DNA of 64,000 nucleotides from Salegentibacter sp. 24 (GCF_004362395.1 NZ_SNWE01000021.1:16907-80906), one strand, 5' to 3'. Positions 45,412 through 53,417 are shown, counted from the stretch's first letter. The notes: generated by a model not told the origin, from the sequence alone. Made by a program: numbers and translations.

Positions 45412-45541
45412 GTTATCAGTTCATAACCTTTGTTCCTTAAAACCTAAAAGGTTAATAGGGGAAGGCCTTTGTTGTATATGCTGTGTGCATTTAGTGAGTG
45501 CTATTAGGGACCTCACCTTACGGGTGTACAAGTACCCTCAT
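45412..45541 (-). ncRNA. candidate guide RNA 2 for the dCas12f-like protein (scaffold plus guide)
   Basis: On the minus strand the scaffold runs from ATGAGGG at 45541 to CCTTTTAGG at 45443, possibly to GGAAC at 45432. It is about 90% identical by eye to copy 1 at 45642-45738. It has an early hairpin (GGGT..ACACCC, with CACCCGTAAGGTG) and the invariant TAGCACTCACTAAATGCA and CAGCATATACAACAAAG blocks. The following sequence (AAAGGTTATGAACTGATAAC if the scaffold ends at GAAC) is a candidate guide. The guide boundary is uncertain because part of the sequence is shared with a dcas12f 3'-end duplication. Confidence 0.6.
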
Positions 45542-45608
45542 ATTCGAATTTTATCTACTATAGGTTCAATTCCGGTTTTGTCGAGCGTCATTTATTTTGG
45601 TTATCAGT

Positions 45609-45738
45609 CCATAATAATTCCAGTTCCTTTGTTCATTTAAACTTAAAAGGTTAATAGGGAAGGCTTTGTTGTATATGCTGCCTGCATTTAGTGAGTGCTA
45701 TTAAAGACCTCACCTTTCGGGTGTACAAGCACCCTCAT
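45609..45738 (-). ncRNA. candidate guide RNA 1 for the dCas12f-like protein (scaffold plus guide)
   Basis: Begins 9 bp after the dcas12f stop on the same strand. The scaffold runs from ATGAGGG at 45738 to CCTTTTAAG at 45642, or to TGAAC at 45631. It holds the hairpins GGGTG-CTTGTA-CACCC and CACC-CGAA-AGGTG and the same invariant blocks as copy 2. The downstream sequence (AAAGGAACTGGAATTATTAT) differs from copy 2 after the first five bases. A scaffold just 3' of the effector gene with a variable 3' end matches Cas12f/TnpB guide RNAs. Expression is unproven. Confidence 0.65.
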
Positions 45739-45746
45739 AAATTAAT

Positions 45747-46847
45747 TTAATCCACTATAAGTTCAATACCAGCTTTTTCGGCCTTGTATTTTATTTTGGT
45801 CATCAATTCGTAATAATTCCAGTTCCTTAAAATAAATCCGTCTTCTTTTTTGGCAATTTCCATTTTATCTTCCTGGTTTAATAAAATGAGTGTCCCCGCT
45901 TGTTGTTTAATACAAAAATCAATGAGCTTCCGGCTATATACATGCAAGCGATTACCTACATAGTTTTTTTCCTTTTCGTGGAATCTATCCACTGCTTTTG
46001 TTTTGCGTTTACGACCCTTTCCCGATCTGCAATAAGTAGCACCGTTTTGTGCCCTTTTTAGAGAAGACTGTATGGCAAGCCTTCTAAATAGAAATTCTTC
46101 TCGACTGCCAATACTAAGTTTTTCTTTACCGGATTTGACTATAATAGGATACTCCATAGATAAAGAAGCTTCTGCAATTATTTCCGGTTTCAGTTTATGC
46201 TTCTCTTTCTCAACCTCAAAAACGGCTAACCAATAAATTTTTTGATTTTTAAGTTGAAGTTTAGAGGCGCAAAGTTTGATTTGGCCGGCCACTACCTGTT
46301 CCAGTAGGCTTCGTTTATCGGTATAATCTTTTCCTAAATAAGCTTTCAAGGGAACGGAGAATAATCGAAAACAGAAGGTCTTTTTTTCTTCTTTATAACA
46401 TAAGCGCTGAATACCTCTCGTTCCAAAAGGAAAAGCGATATCCCTCCTAAAATTAGCCAGGGAGCGTTCCCCACTCCTATAAGACGATAGGTCATTCCTA
46501 AAGCTGCTCATTATATTATTATTCAGGTTGGATAGAATATTGGTAGGGATTTCCCCTTTAAAACGATCGGATACCACCCGGTAGGTGCAGTTGGTTTTTG
46601 AAAAATTGAGTATGCCGTCTTCAGCTTTTTTTTCATCCGCTAACCTATATTTTATTCTTTCCGATAAATAAAAGAATTCCTTGATCATTTCCTGTACGTA
46701 GAGATGTGCAACAATGAGATTAGCCGCCCTGTAGCTTCGGTTCTGCCAGCGGTACAGGGTCTCAAGAGCCTCCCTTTTTTCTTCTTTGGTGGGGGCATCC
46801 ACCTGCAGCTGGATTTTCCGGGTGAGTTTTATCGTTTCTTTTCCCAT
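45747..46847 (-). CDS. nuclease-dead Cas12f/TnpB-like RNA-guided protein (dCas12f), C-terminally truncated
   Basis: 366 residues. Family resemblance: the strand NQKIYWLAVFEVE (201-213) just before RuvC, the arginine-rich REEFLFRRLAIQSSLKRAQ (249-267), the bridge-like SGKGRKRKTKAVDRFHEKEK (275-294), HVYSRKLIDFC (302-312), and RNWNYYELMTKIKYKAEKAG (341-360). The RuvC-I Asp position reads EASLSMEYPIIV with no Asp, the RuvC-II 'vlE' position reads LILLNQ, and the protein stops at GIELIVD, exactly where the zinc ribbon and RuvC-III Asp should follow. So it should bind RNA and DNA but not cut. Its gene starts 2 bp after the sigma gene and is followed by the scaffold repeats. A TnpB-like repressor is the alternative reading. 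Confidence 0.8.
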   Translation of the reverse strand: MGKETIKLTRKIQLQVDAPTKEEKREALETLYRWQNRSYRAANLIVAHLYVQEMIKEFFYLSERIKYRLADEKKAEDGILNFSKTNCTYRVVSDRFKGEIPTNILSNLNNNIMSSFRNDLSSYRSGERSLANFRRDIAFPFGTRGIQRLCYKEEKKTFCFRLFSVPLKAYLGKDYTDKRSLLEQVVAGQIKLCASKLQLKNQKIYWLAVFEVEKEKHKLKPEIIAEASLSMEYPIIVKSGKEKLSIGSREEFLFRRLAIQSSLKRAQNGATYCRSGKGRKRKTKAVDRFHEKEKNYVGNRLHVYSRKLIDFCIKQQAGTLILLNQEDKMEIAKKEDGFILRNWNYYELMTKIKYKAEKAGIELIVD

Positions 46848-46849
46848 GA

Positions 46850-47632
46850 TTAAGCCGATTGTTGTTGTTCGTGTTTGAGCTGCATTAGTTTATAGGCCGC
46901 CATAAATTCCTTGTGAACTTCCTTTTGAGTAAGGTTCAGCTCCCGGGCAATATCCGCAAAGGAATATTGCTTTTCCGTACGCAGCTGTAGCACCTTTTGC
47001 TGTTCTCGGGTCATGGTAGTCTGAATCTTTACCGCCAACATCGGTCTTGGTTTAGCTTCAAGCGAACTCCCTTTATTAACAATATTCTTAATATCCTCAA
47101 TAGCACTTTTTATTTCGGTACTGGTTTTGTTGATACTGGTTCCCATCGCCTGGGCAATGGCCTTATACTGAAAACCGTGTTTTAAACAGAGTTCAATAAG
47201 TCGCCTTCTTTCACTGCTAAGCAGAGGAAGGATACGCTGAATTCGCTCAAAAGCTTTCTGTTCCGCTTCCTGGTCCAGTAAATGCCTATCTTTTTCCTCC
47301 GGATCATAACCGTGCATATAATCCTGGTAGTCCTTGTAATATTCTAACCTATTAATATTCCTGTGAAATTTATTCTTAGGTCGAGAGTAGTAGTATATAC
47401 ACTCAGTTTTCATCACATAACGAAGGAAAAAGTATATATGTTCCGGTTCTTCTATCCTATCCCTTTTCTTCCATAAAATGAGGAAAGTATCCTGAAGGAT
47501 GTTTTCTATGACGAATTCATCCTTTATAGTTTTCTTGCCCAACCAAAAGAGCCTGCGGTGATACCTGGCATAAATAAACTCCAAAGCATCAGGATGTCCC
47601 TGTTGTAATAATTCAAAAATACGCTGTAACAT
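46850..47632 (-). CDS. ECF-like sigma factor with additional C-terminal HTH, partner of dCas12f
   Basis: 260 residues, longer than the ~190 typical of ECF factors. Region 2 is at ~12-85 (HPDALEFIYARYHRRLFWLG, ENILQDTFLILWKKRD, FFLRYVMKTECIYYYSR). Region 4 is at ~128-186 (ERRRLIELCLKHGFQYKAIA, QAMGTSINKTSTEIKSAI). A further HTH follows at ~205-250 (TREQQKVLQLRTEKQYSFAD, IARELNLTQKEVHKEFMAAY), which may contact the dCas12f protein or DNA. The stop is 2 bp before the dCas12f start, implying co-translation. No anti-sigma gene is adjacent. In reported dCas12f-sigma pairs the complex recruits RNA polymerase to guide-specified sites. Confidence 0.85.
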   Translation of the reverse strand: MLQRIFELLQQGHPDALEFIYARYHRRLFWLGKKTIKDEFVIENILQDTFLILWKKRDRIEEPEHIYFFLRYVMKTECIYYYSRPKNKFHRNINRLEYYKDYQDYMHGYDPEEKDRHLLDQEAEQKAFERIQRILPLLSSERRRLIELCLKHGFQYKAIAQAMGTSINKTSTEIKSAIEDIKNIVNKGSSLEAKPRPMLAVKIQTTMTREQQKVLQLRTEKQYSFADIARELNLTQKEVHKEFMAAYKLMQLKHEQQQSA

Positions 47633-47768
47633 AAGCAGTCGCTTTTAGGTGGAGGCAAAAACCCCCAGAATTAAAATGGATTTAGCTTAAGCGAATTCTT
47701 ATAAGATATAAAGAGAAGATAGCTTTGAAAACAATTGAGAAGAATGCCTGTTTCCTACAAACAAAAAA

Positions 47769-47912
47769 GGCGTGGATACTCAACTTATAGCATCAAGGTA
47801 CTGGTATACCGCACGACAATAAGTAAGCCCACGCCCGGGTCGTGAGCATTTACACTCATCATCTCGTCGCTAAAAATTACCAGTTTTTGATGCGAGAATC
47901 AAAGCGAATGCT
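47769..47912. ncRNA. candidate structured element upstream of the sigma/dCas12f operon
   Basis: Noncoding segment with complementary blocks: GGCGTGG (47769-47775) with CCACGCC (47829-47835), and CTCGTCGC (47863-47870) with GCGAG (47892-47896) flanking AAAAATTACCAGTTTTT. Composition is GC-richer than the AT-rich surroundings. It could be a leader RNA of the sigma gene (minus strand), a separate small RNA, or a structured DNA site such as oriT. I cannot assign a known family. Confidence 0.35.
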
Positions 47913-47978
47913 TCTAATATTTTACTTAAAGAAGTTTCGCAAATATATTAATATGAGATAAATATAATAAAAATATTT

Positions 47979-48002
47979 TAATCTCGTCCGATCGAACGAG
48001 AT
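47979..48002. promoter_or_regulatory. 24-bp palindrome upstream of the HTH gene at 48034
   Basis: Arms AATCTCGT / ACGAGATT around CCGATCGA, which is itself near-palindromic (CGATCG). It lies 31 bp before the HTH gene start, in the divergent region shared with the sigma/dCas12f operon. A likely operator for the small HTH protein. Confidence 0.6.
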
Positions 48003-48033
48003 TCTTTTAAAAGTATACAATTTCTTTGTTAGT

Positions 48034-48297
48034 ATGGCAAAGGAAATCAATAAAGCTATTTGTGAGTTTATAACTGAAGAATGGATAAATCCATTTTTAG
48101 CCAAAGGAGGAACACAGGTAGGATTTGCCGACAATCATAACATTTTAGAAAGTACCGTACGTAAAATTAAGAACACCCCCAACTATCGAATTCCTGTAGA
48201 AACACTCTTCAAAATATGTCAAGAAAGACGAATAAGTGTTTCAGATTTCTTTAAACAACTTGAAAAAAAGTTTCCTGATTTGAAGATTGAAGAGTAA
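48034..48297 (+). CDS. small HTH-like DNA-binding protein
   Basis: 87 residues. The segment VGFADNHNILESTVRKIKNT resembles a HTH recognition unit, followed by ETLFKICQERRISVSDFFKQ, the pattern seen in XRE-like regulators of Bacteroidetes elements. A 24-bp palindrome lies directly upstream. It is divergent from the sigma/dCas12f operon, so it may control that operon and itself. Family assignment is tentative. Confidence 0.7.
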   Translation: MAKEINKAICEFITEEWINPFLAKGGTQVGFADNHNILESTVRKIKNTPNYRIPVETLFKICQERRISVSDFFKQLEKKFPDLKIEE

Positions 48298-48489
48298 AGT
48301 TATTGAAGTTTACTCTGCCACATCGAACTTTTTAAGCACTTCTTTTTAACTCTCCTTCCGGTTTTCCGTAATCTACTTTTATTTGAATGTATTTAGTGAA
48401 ACTGGGTTTATTCTGTAATATTTCTTTTAAAAATAATAAATTGTGCTATATATAACAAATGAACTGCAATCATCAAAGAATCATAAATG

Positions 48490-48532
48490 TTCACTAAAAA
48501 AGTGAATTTTATGTTTTTAAATCTTACATTTG
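48490..48532 (+). promoter_or_regulatory. promoter and operator of the HigBA operon
   Basis: An inverted repeat TTCACT-AAAAA-AGTGAA (48490-48506) overlaps the expected -33 region, and TACATTTG (48525-48532) is a consensus -7 box. Overlap of operator and promoter fits autorepression by the antitoxin encoded downstream. Confidence 0.6.
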
Positions 48533-48551
48533 TCAAATGAAATAAACTGTA

Positions 48552-48872
48552 ATGAAGATTATTTTCGAGAAGGATCACCTACAACAATTATATGAGGAGG
48601 GAAAAGCAAAAAGTAAAAAATATAGATATCAAAAAACCATCATCAGAAAATATAAACAGACTATCGACAAATTAAGAGTTGCAGAAAAAGTCGAAGATCT
48701 GTATCCATTTAAAAGTCTCAACTATGAAAAATTAAAAGGTGATAAAAAAGGAATTGAATCCGTTAGAGTAGACCAAAAGTATCGGATTGAATTTACTAGT
48801 AGCGTGGAAAAAGATAGTGAGAGTACGATTACAATTTGCTCTATTATCGAATTAAGTAATCACTACCAATAG
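48552..48872 (+). CDS. higB: HigB-like mRNA interferase toxin
   Basis: 106 residues with the RelE/HigB fold. Seen: the N-terminal strand MKIIFEKDHLQQLYEEGK, a helical pair with FKSLNYEKLKGDKKG, and the core strands SVRVDQKYRIEFT and TITICSIIELSNHYQ, ending in the HY motif typical of HigB toxins. It precedes its antitoxin by 17 bp, the reversed order characteristic of hig loci. It would cut translating mRNA when free. Confidence 0.88.
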   Translation: MKIIFEKDHLQQLYEEGKAKSKKYRYQKTIIRKYKQTIDKLRVAEKVEDLYPFKSLNYEKLKGDKKGIESVRVDQKYRIEFTSSVEKDSESTITICSIIELSNHYQ

Positions 48873-48889
48873 AACAAAGAAAAGAGAAG

Positions 48890-49984
48890 ATGGAAACTAA
48901 AAACAACCTTATACCATTTGAAGCAACTCATCCTGGTATATTAATCAAAGATGAAATTGAAGCCCGCCCTGAGTTGACTCAAAAAGAGCTGGCAAAAGAA
49001 TTAGATGTAAAACCTTCCTTCCTTAATGAGATAATCAAAGGAAAAAGATCGCTGACTGCAGACATTGCAATTTTATTAGAGAAAACCTTAGAAATCCCTG
49101 CAGATTATTGGATGAAATTTCAATCCCAATATGAGATTGATAAAGCAAGGATAAAAGAAAAGAATATTGAAAAGCTAAGAAATATTGAGCTTTATAGTAT
49201 TATAAAAGAATATGTCCCAGTAAAATATTTCAAGAAGTATGGGTATTTAAAAAATGAAATAGTTTATGACATAGAAAAAGTAAAAGAAATTTATGCAGTA
49301 AATAGCATAGATGAATTGGTCGGTAATTTTGCTCAGAGAAAACTTTCATTTTTTAGAAAATCAGAGAAACTAAAAGTTGATGAAAAAAATATGGTTGCGT
49401 GGAGTGCCTTAGCACAATTTAAAGCCCAAAACCAGAAAATTAATACTTTCAATTTCGAAAATATTCCACATTTAATTAAGGAATTAAATGAAGTGTTTTA
49501 TGAGAATATCAACACTTTAGAAGAAGTAGAGTCTTTATTATCTCAATTTGGTATAAAATTTATTCTAATTGAAAAATTTGAGAAAACCCCTATTGATGGA
49601 TTTTCATTTTGGTCTGAGGACAATCCAGCTGTTGCAATGACCTTAAGACACAAAAGAGTCGATAATTTTGCCTTTACATTATTACACGAAATTGGGCATA
49701 TTGACCTTCATCTTAAAAACAATAGAGAAAAAGAATTTATTGATTTATCAAAAAATAAGCGAATCGATAAATTTGAGAAGGAGGCTGATAAGTTTGCGCA
49801 AGAAAATTTGATAGCACCGAACATATGGAAAGATATTTTAGAAAATCATATTCCTTTATCAGAAGAAAAAATTAATTCGCTAAGCGAACAACATCGTATA
49901 AATCCTGCAATATTGTTAGGAAGAGCCTGTTACGAAATGGATTTTTATGCCATAAAAACTCGGATTAACAAGAGTATTGGGTAA
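48890..49984 (+). CDS. higA: HigA-type antitoxin fused to an ImmA/IrrE (M78) metallopeptidase domain
   Basis: 364 residues. The first ~85 form an XRE HTH of the HigA type (THPGILIKDEIEARPELTQKELAKELDVKP in pieces; SFLNEIIKGKRSLTADIAIL). The C-terminal half (~240-345) is an M78 protease domain with TLLHEIGHIDLHLK (HExxH) and the third ligand region EADKFAQENL. Such fused antitoxins are common in Bacteroidetes; the protease may degrade a partner or respond to damage. It directly follows higB. Confidence 0.9.
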   Translation: METKNNLIPFEATHPGILIKDEIEARPELTQKELAKELDVKPSFLNEIIKGKRSLTADIAILLEKTLEIPADYWMKFQSQYEIDKARIKEKNIEKLRNIELYSIIKEYVPVKYFKKYGYLKNEIVYDIEKVKEIYAVNSIDELVGNFAQRKLSFFRKSEKLKVDEKNMVAWSALAQFKAQNQKINTFNFENIPHLIKELNEVFYENINTLEEVESLLSQFGIKFILIEKFEKTPIDGFSFWSEDNPAVAMTLRHKRVDNFAFTLLHEIGHIDLHLKNNREKEFIDLSKNKRIDKFEKEADKFAQENLIAPNIWKDILENHIPLSEEKINSLSEQHRINPAILLGRACYEMDFYAIKTRINKSIG

Positions 49985-50117
49985 CTGCAGCTAAGTCGGG
50001 TCCTAAGAAATAAGTGGATATTTTCGTAAAAATGTAGTTTTAGAAAAATGAAGTTGGTAAGTCTCTTCAGAATTTTTATAAAAATATCATATTAGATAAA
50101 TATCCAGATTTAAAACT

Positions 50118-51614
50118 ATGGAATTTAAAGATTTACCAATCAAAGAAGAGTCAAAAAGATTCAAAGAACATTTACTCCTCGAAAATAATAATAGGACAAT
50201 TCTTTCGGGAATTTTCGGGATTGGAAAAACTTATTTTATAGATAAATTTTTCAAAATTAATAAAAATGAATTTATTGAAATAAAATTAAATCCCGTAAAC
50301 TATTCCGTATCTCAAAATGAAGATATTTTTGAATTAATCAAATTTGATATTGGATTTCAACTCTTCAAGGAAAATCCGAATTTTGAAAAAGTTGAGATTG
50401 ATAGTCTATTAGCTACAGAGTTTTTCTTTCGCCAGAATTTTGAAGAATTAATAGAATCATTGGCAAACAATCTATCCAAACTGGATCACAGGCTCAATAC
50501 CATTGTAAGACCAATTTTAAATTTAAAAAATAAAGTCCAAGAGTTTCAAATGGCAAATGAGGTTGACGAAGAAAAAGATTTAATAAACTTCCTTAGAGAA
50601 TTTAAATTCAAAAAAGGGACTTTCCGCGAGGAAAACTCAATAACTGAATTAATCAATATTCTACTTCAGACCTTAAAAGAAAATTTTCCGGATAAAAAGA
50701 CAGTATTGGTAATTGATGATTTAGACAGAATAGATCCTGAGCATATTTTTAGAATTTTAAATATTTTTTCAGCACATTTCGACTATTATGATCTCAAAGG
50801 TGAAAACAAGTTTGGATTTGATAAAGTGGTTTTAATCTGTGACATTGATAATATCAGAGGTATATTTCATAACCAATACGGAACAGATATTGATTTTTCA
50901 GGGTATATAGATAAATTTTACTCTTTGGAAGTTTTTGAGTATGATTTTTCCAGTACAATAAATTCTAGCCTTGAGAAATTTTTTAGAAGTATACACTCCA
51001 GCGATAATAAAATTGTTGCACATATAATTAATCATAGTAATAACTATTACACTAAGGAGCTTACTTTTCTAATTAGTCATTTTGTTCATTCAAGCGCACT
51101 TAGTATGAGGTCTTTAGTGAATTTTTTAAAAATTGATTATCGCCCTCGGGATTATACCATAAGCACAAATTATTCTCATAAAATTTATACTCGCGATACT
51201 CCAATATTCTTAATATTTGATATACTAATAAAGTTATTCGGTGGTCTCGATAATTTAGAGTTTGCAGTAGAGAAAACTATTAAAAAATTTCCAATAATTG
51301 AGTTGACAACATACAACGATTACTGGCATAATAGATTAGGAAATTTAATTATGCTTTTAGAACACAATAAAACTAACCTAGATCCGCGTTCTGAAACTAT
51401 TAAATTTTCGGAATTTGAAATTGGAATAAAAGTAAATTATGAAATAGTTCCATTGGATTATGGAATAATGGGTAAGGCTAAACAAATTGGTGAATACGGT
51501 CCGGATTCAGAATTTTTGGATATTCAAAGCCCTATAAATTTTAAAATACAATATTTTCAAATTTTGAAAAGAGCAATCAGAGTTTATAAACGTCTTCCTA
51601 AACAAGTTGTGTAA
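50118..51614 (+). CDS. KAP-family P-loop NTPase
   Basis: A 498-residue soluble protein of the KAP/STAND-like class. Seen: Walker A SGIFGIGKTYFIDKF at about residues 30-44 and Walker B TVLVIDDLDRIDPEHIF at about 195-211, followed by an Asp-rich SGYIDKFYSLEVFEY sensor-like region. No membrane segments are evident, so it is not a membrane KAP. P-loop NTPases of this type are frequent in anti-phage islands, and it lies between HigBA and a type I restriction operon, but its own function is unproven. Confidence 0.82.
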   Translation: MEFKDLPIKEESKRFKEHLLLENNNRTILSGIFGIGKTYFIDKFFKINKNEFIEIKLNPVNYSVSQNEDIFELIKFDIGFQLFKENPNFEKVEIDSLLATEFFFRQNFEELIESLANNLSKLDHRLNTIVRPILNLKNKVQEFQMANEVDEEKDLINFLREFKFKKGTFREENSITELINILLQTLKENFPDKKTVLVIDDLDRIDPEHIFRILNIFSAHFDYYDLKGENKFGFDKVVLICDIDNIRGIFHNQYGTDIDFSGYIDKFYSLEVFEYDFSSTINSSLEKFFRSIHSSDNKIVAHIINHSNNYYTKELTFLISHFVHSSALSMRSLVNFLKIDYRPRDYTISTNYSHKIYTRDTPIFLIFDILIKLFGGLDNLEFAVEKTIKKFPIIELTTYNDYWHNRLGNLIMLLEHNKTNLDPRSETIKFSEFEIGIKVNYEIVPLDYGIMGKAKQIGEYGPDSEFLDIQSPINFKIQYFQILKRAIRVYKRLPKQVV

Positions 51615-51824
51615 AAGAAAGATTTCCTATTTGCTGATAGAGACTAAAAATGGAAAAAGGTACAGAGATTCATAATATGTTTATCTGTTCACGAATTACT
51701 AAAGGATAATTCTCCTCCATTTCCCTTATATTTGTCATATTCCCCACCCTACAGGAATATTTAATTGCAGCCAAATCATTATATTCAGGCTGTTTAAGTA
51801 AACTAAAAGACCCAACCAACCTAC

Positions 51825-53417
51825 ATGGCAAAAGCAGATATTGATTTTGAAAAGGAACTCTGGGACGCGGCCAACGAACTTAGAGGTGCCGTTTCAGAAA
51901 ACAATTATAAAAACTACATTCTTCCCCTGGTATTCCTTAAACACCTTAGCGAACGCTACGAGGTGATTCGGGAGGAATTAAAGGATCTAATAAACGACCC
52001 TTCATCAGATTATCATACTACCGATACCGAGGAAATAAATTACGTGCTGGAAGACCGGGACGAATACCGTTCCCGCAACACTTTTAAAATTCCGGAAAAA
52101 GCTTCCTGGCAGTATTTAAAAGACAATGCCGAGCAGGATGATATCAAGGTAAAAATAGATGATGCTTTTGATGAAATCCAGGGATTGCTTACCGAGTACA
52201 ATCCGCAGCTTCAAAATTTATTGCCGCGAATTTTTGTGCGCAGTGAATTGTCGCCCAAGCAAACCGGTGGAATCATAAACCTCCTCTCCCACCCTAAATT
52301 TTCTGAAAAGGAAAATCCTGAAAGTGATATTTTAGGCCGTATTTATGAATATTATATCGGTCGATTTGCGATGGCAGAAGGTTCGGGCGCAGGACAGTTC
52401 TTTACGCCGGGTAGTATTGTGCGTTTGTTGGTAGAACTTTTGGAACCCTATAAAGGAAGGATCTTTGATCCTGCCTGCGGAAGCGGAGGAATGTTTGTGC
52501 AGAGTTTAAAATTCCTTCAGGAACACGGCGGAAATAAAAGCGATATCGCCATCTACGGACAGGAAATGACTGCACAAACTTTACGATTATGCCTGATGAA
52601 CCTGATGCTCCGAAATCTTTCTTTCGACATTAAACTCGGAAATTCCCTTTTAGATGATAAATTCCCGGAACTAAAAGCCGATTATATTATTGCCAATCCG
52701 CCATTTAATGTGAGCAACTGGCATCCGGAAGATCTGCCGGAGGGCGATCCCCGATTATTTGGCCCCAGGGAAGAATTCACCACCGATGGTAGCGCCAATT
52801 ATATGTGGATGCAAACTTTTTGGCATCATTTGAGCGAAACCGGGACCGCCGGAATCATAATGGCCAACGGGGCGATGACTTCCAATAACAAAGGAGAAAA
52901 AAATGTACGCCAATATATGGTAGATCATTCTATGGTTGATGCCATTGTACGTTTACCCGATAAACTTTTCCTTACCACCGGAATCCCGGCCTGTCTTTTT
53001 ATTTTAAGTAAAAACCGAGACGGCAACGACGGCACCCATCGCGAGCGAAACGATGAAATTCTTTTTATCGATGCTTCAAAAATGGGTAAAATGGCCAGTA
53101 GAAAACTCCGGGTTTTTGACGATGAGGATATCCAAAAAATATCTGAAACCTATCATAAATGGCGTAACGTCACCTCGAGCGCAGTCGAAGATTATTCGGA
53201 CGTGGAAGGCTTCTGCAAAGCAGCCACAATAGAAGAGGTAATAAAACAAGATTACAAACTCACCCCCGGAATTTACGTTGGCACCGAAGCCGAAGAAGAT
53301 GACGGGATTCCTTTTGAAGAAAAAATGGAGGGTCTAAAGGCACAATTGCTGGAACAGTTTGAAAAAGGGGAAGAGTTAAACGAAAAGATTAAGGCGAATT
53401 TTGATAGAATACTTTAA
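51825..53417 (+). CDS. hsdM: type I restriction-modification system, methyltransferase subunit
   Basis: HsdM, 530 residues, methylates adenine in hemimethylated sites and forms the core of the EcoKI-like complex. Seen: the N-terminal FEKELWDAANELRGAV helical domain, GAGQFFTPGSIVRLLVELL, SAM-binding IFDPACGSGGMFVQSL, and the catalytic IIANPPFNVSNW. A -7-like TATATTTG is at 51727-51734. Unusually, two non-RM genes (DUF4145 and TIR) lie between it and hsdS. Base composition is slightly richer in G+C than the neighbouring island genes. Confidence 0.95.
   Translation: MAKADIDFEKELWDAANELRGAVSENNYKNYILPLVFLKHLSERYEVIREELKDLINDPSSDYHTTDTEEINYVLEDRDEYRSRNTFKIPEKASWQYLKDNAEQDDIKVKIDDAFDEIQGLLTEYNPQLQNLLPRIFVRSELSPKQTGGIINLLSHPKFSEKENPESDILGRIYEYYIGRFAMAEGSGAGQFFTPGSIVRLLVELLEPYKGRIFDPACGSGGMFVQSLKFLQEHGGNKSDIAIYGQEMTAQTLRLCLMNLMLRNLSFDIKLGNSLLDDKFPELKADYIIANPPFNVSNWHPEDLPEGDPRLFGPREEFTTDGSANYMWMQTFWHHLSETGTAGIIMANGAMTSNNKGEKNVRQYMVDHSMVDAIVRLPDKLFLTTGIPACLFILSKNRDGNDGTHRERNDEILFIDASKMGKMASRKLRVFDDEDIQKISETYHKWRNVTSSAVEDYSDVEGFCKAATIEEVIKQDYKLTPGIYVGTEAEEDDGIPFEEKMEGLKAQLLEQFEKGEELNEKIKANFDRIL

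Noticed and set aside
45300..45746. CRISPR array
   Set aside because: The repeats are ~98 nt with ~197-bp period and contain pieces of a coding gene; there are no short regular repeats and no Cas1/Cas2.
45747..46847. Active TnpB of an IS605-type transposon
   Set aside because: No TnpA gene or IS605 ends are visible, the RuvC acids and zinc ribbon are missing, and the gene is coupled to a sigma factor.
48591..48600. Unusually strong Shine-Dalgarno inside higB
   Set aside because: GAGGAGGG occurs within the coding frame (EEGK codons) with no start codon at proper distance.
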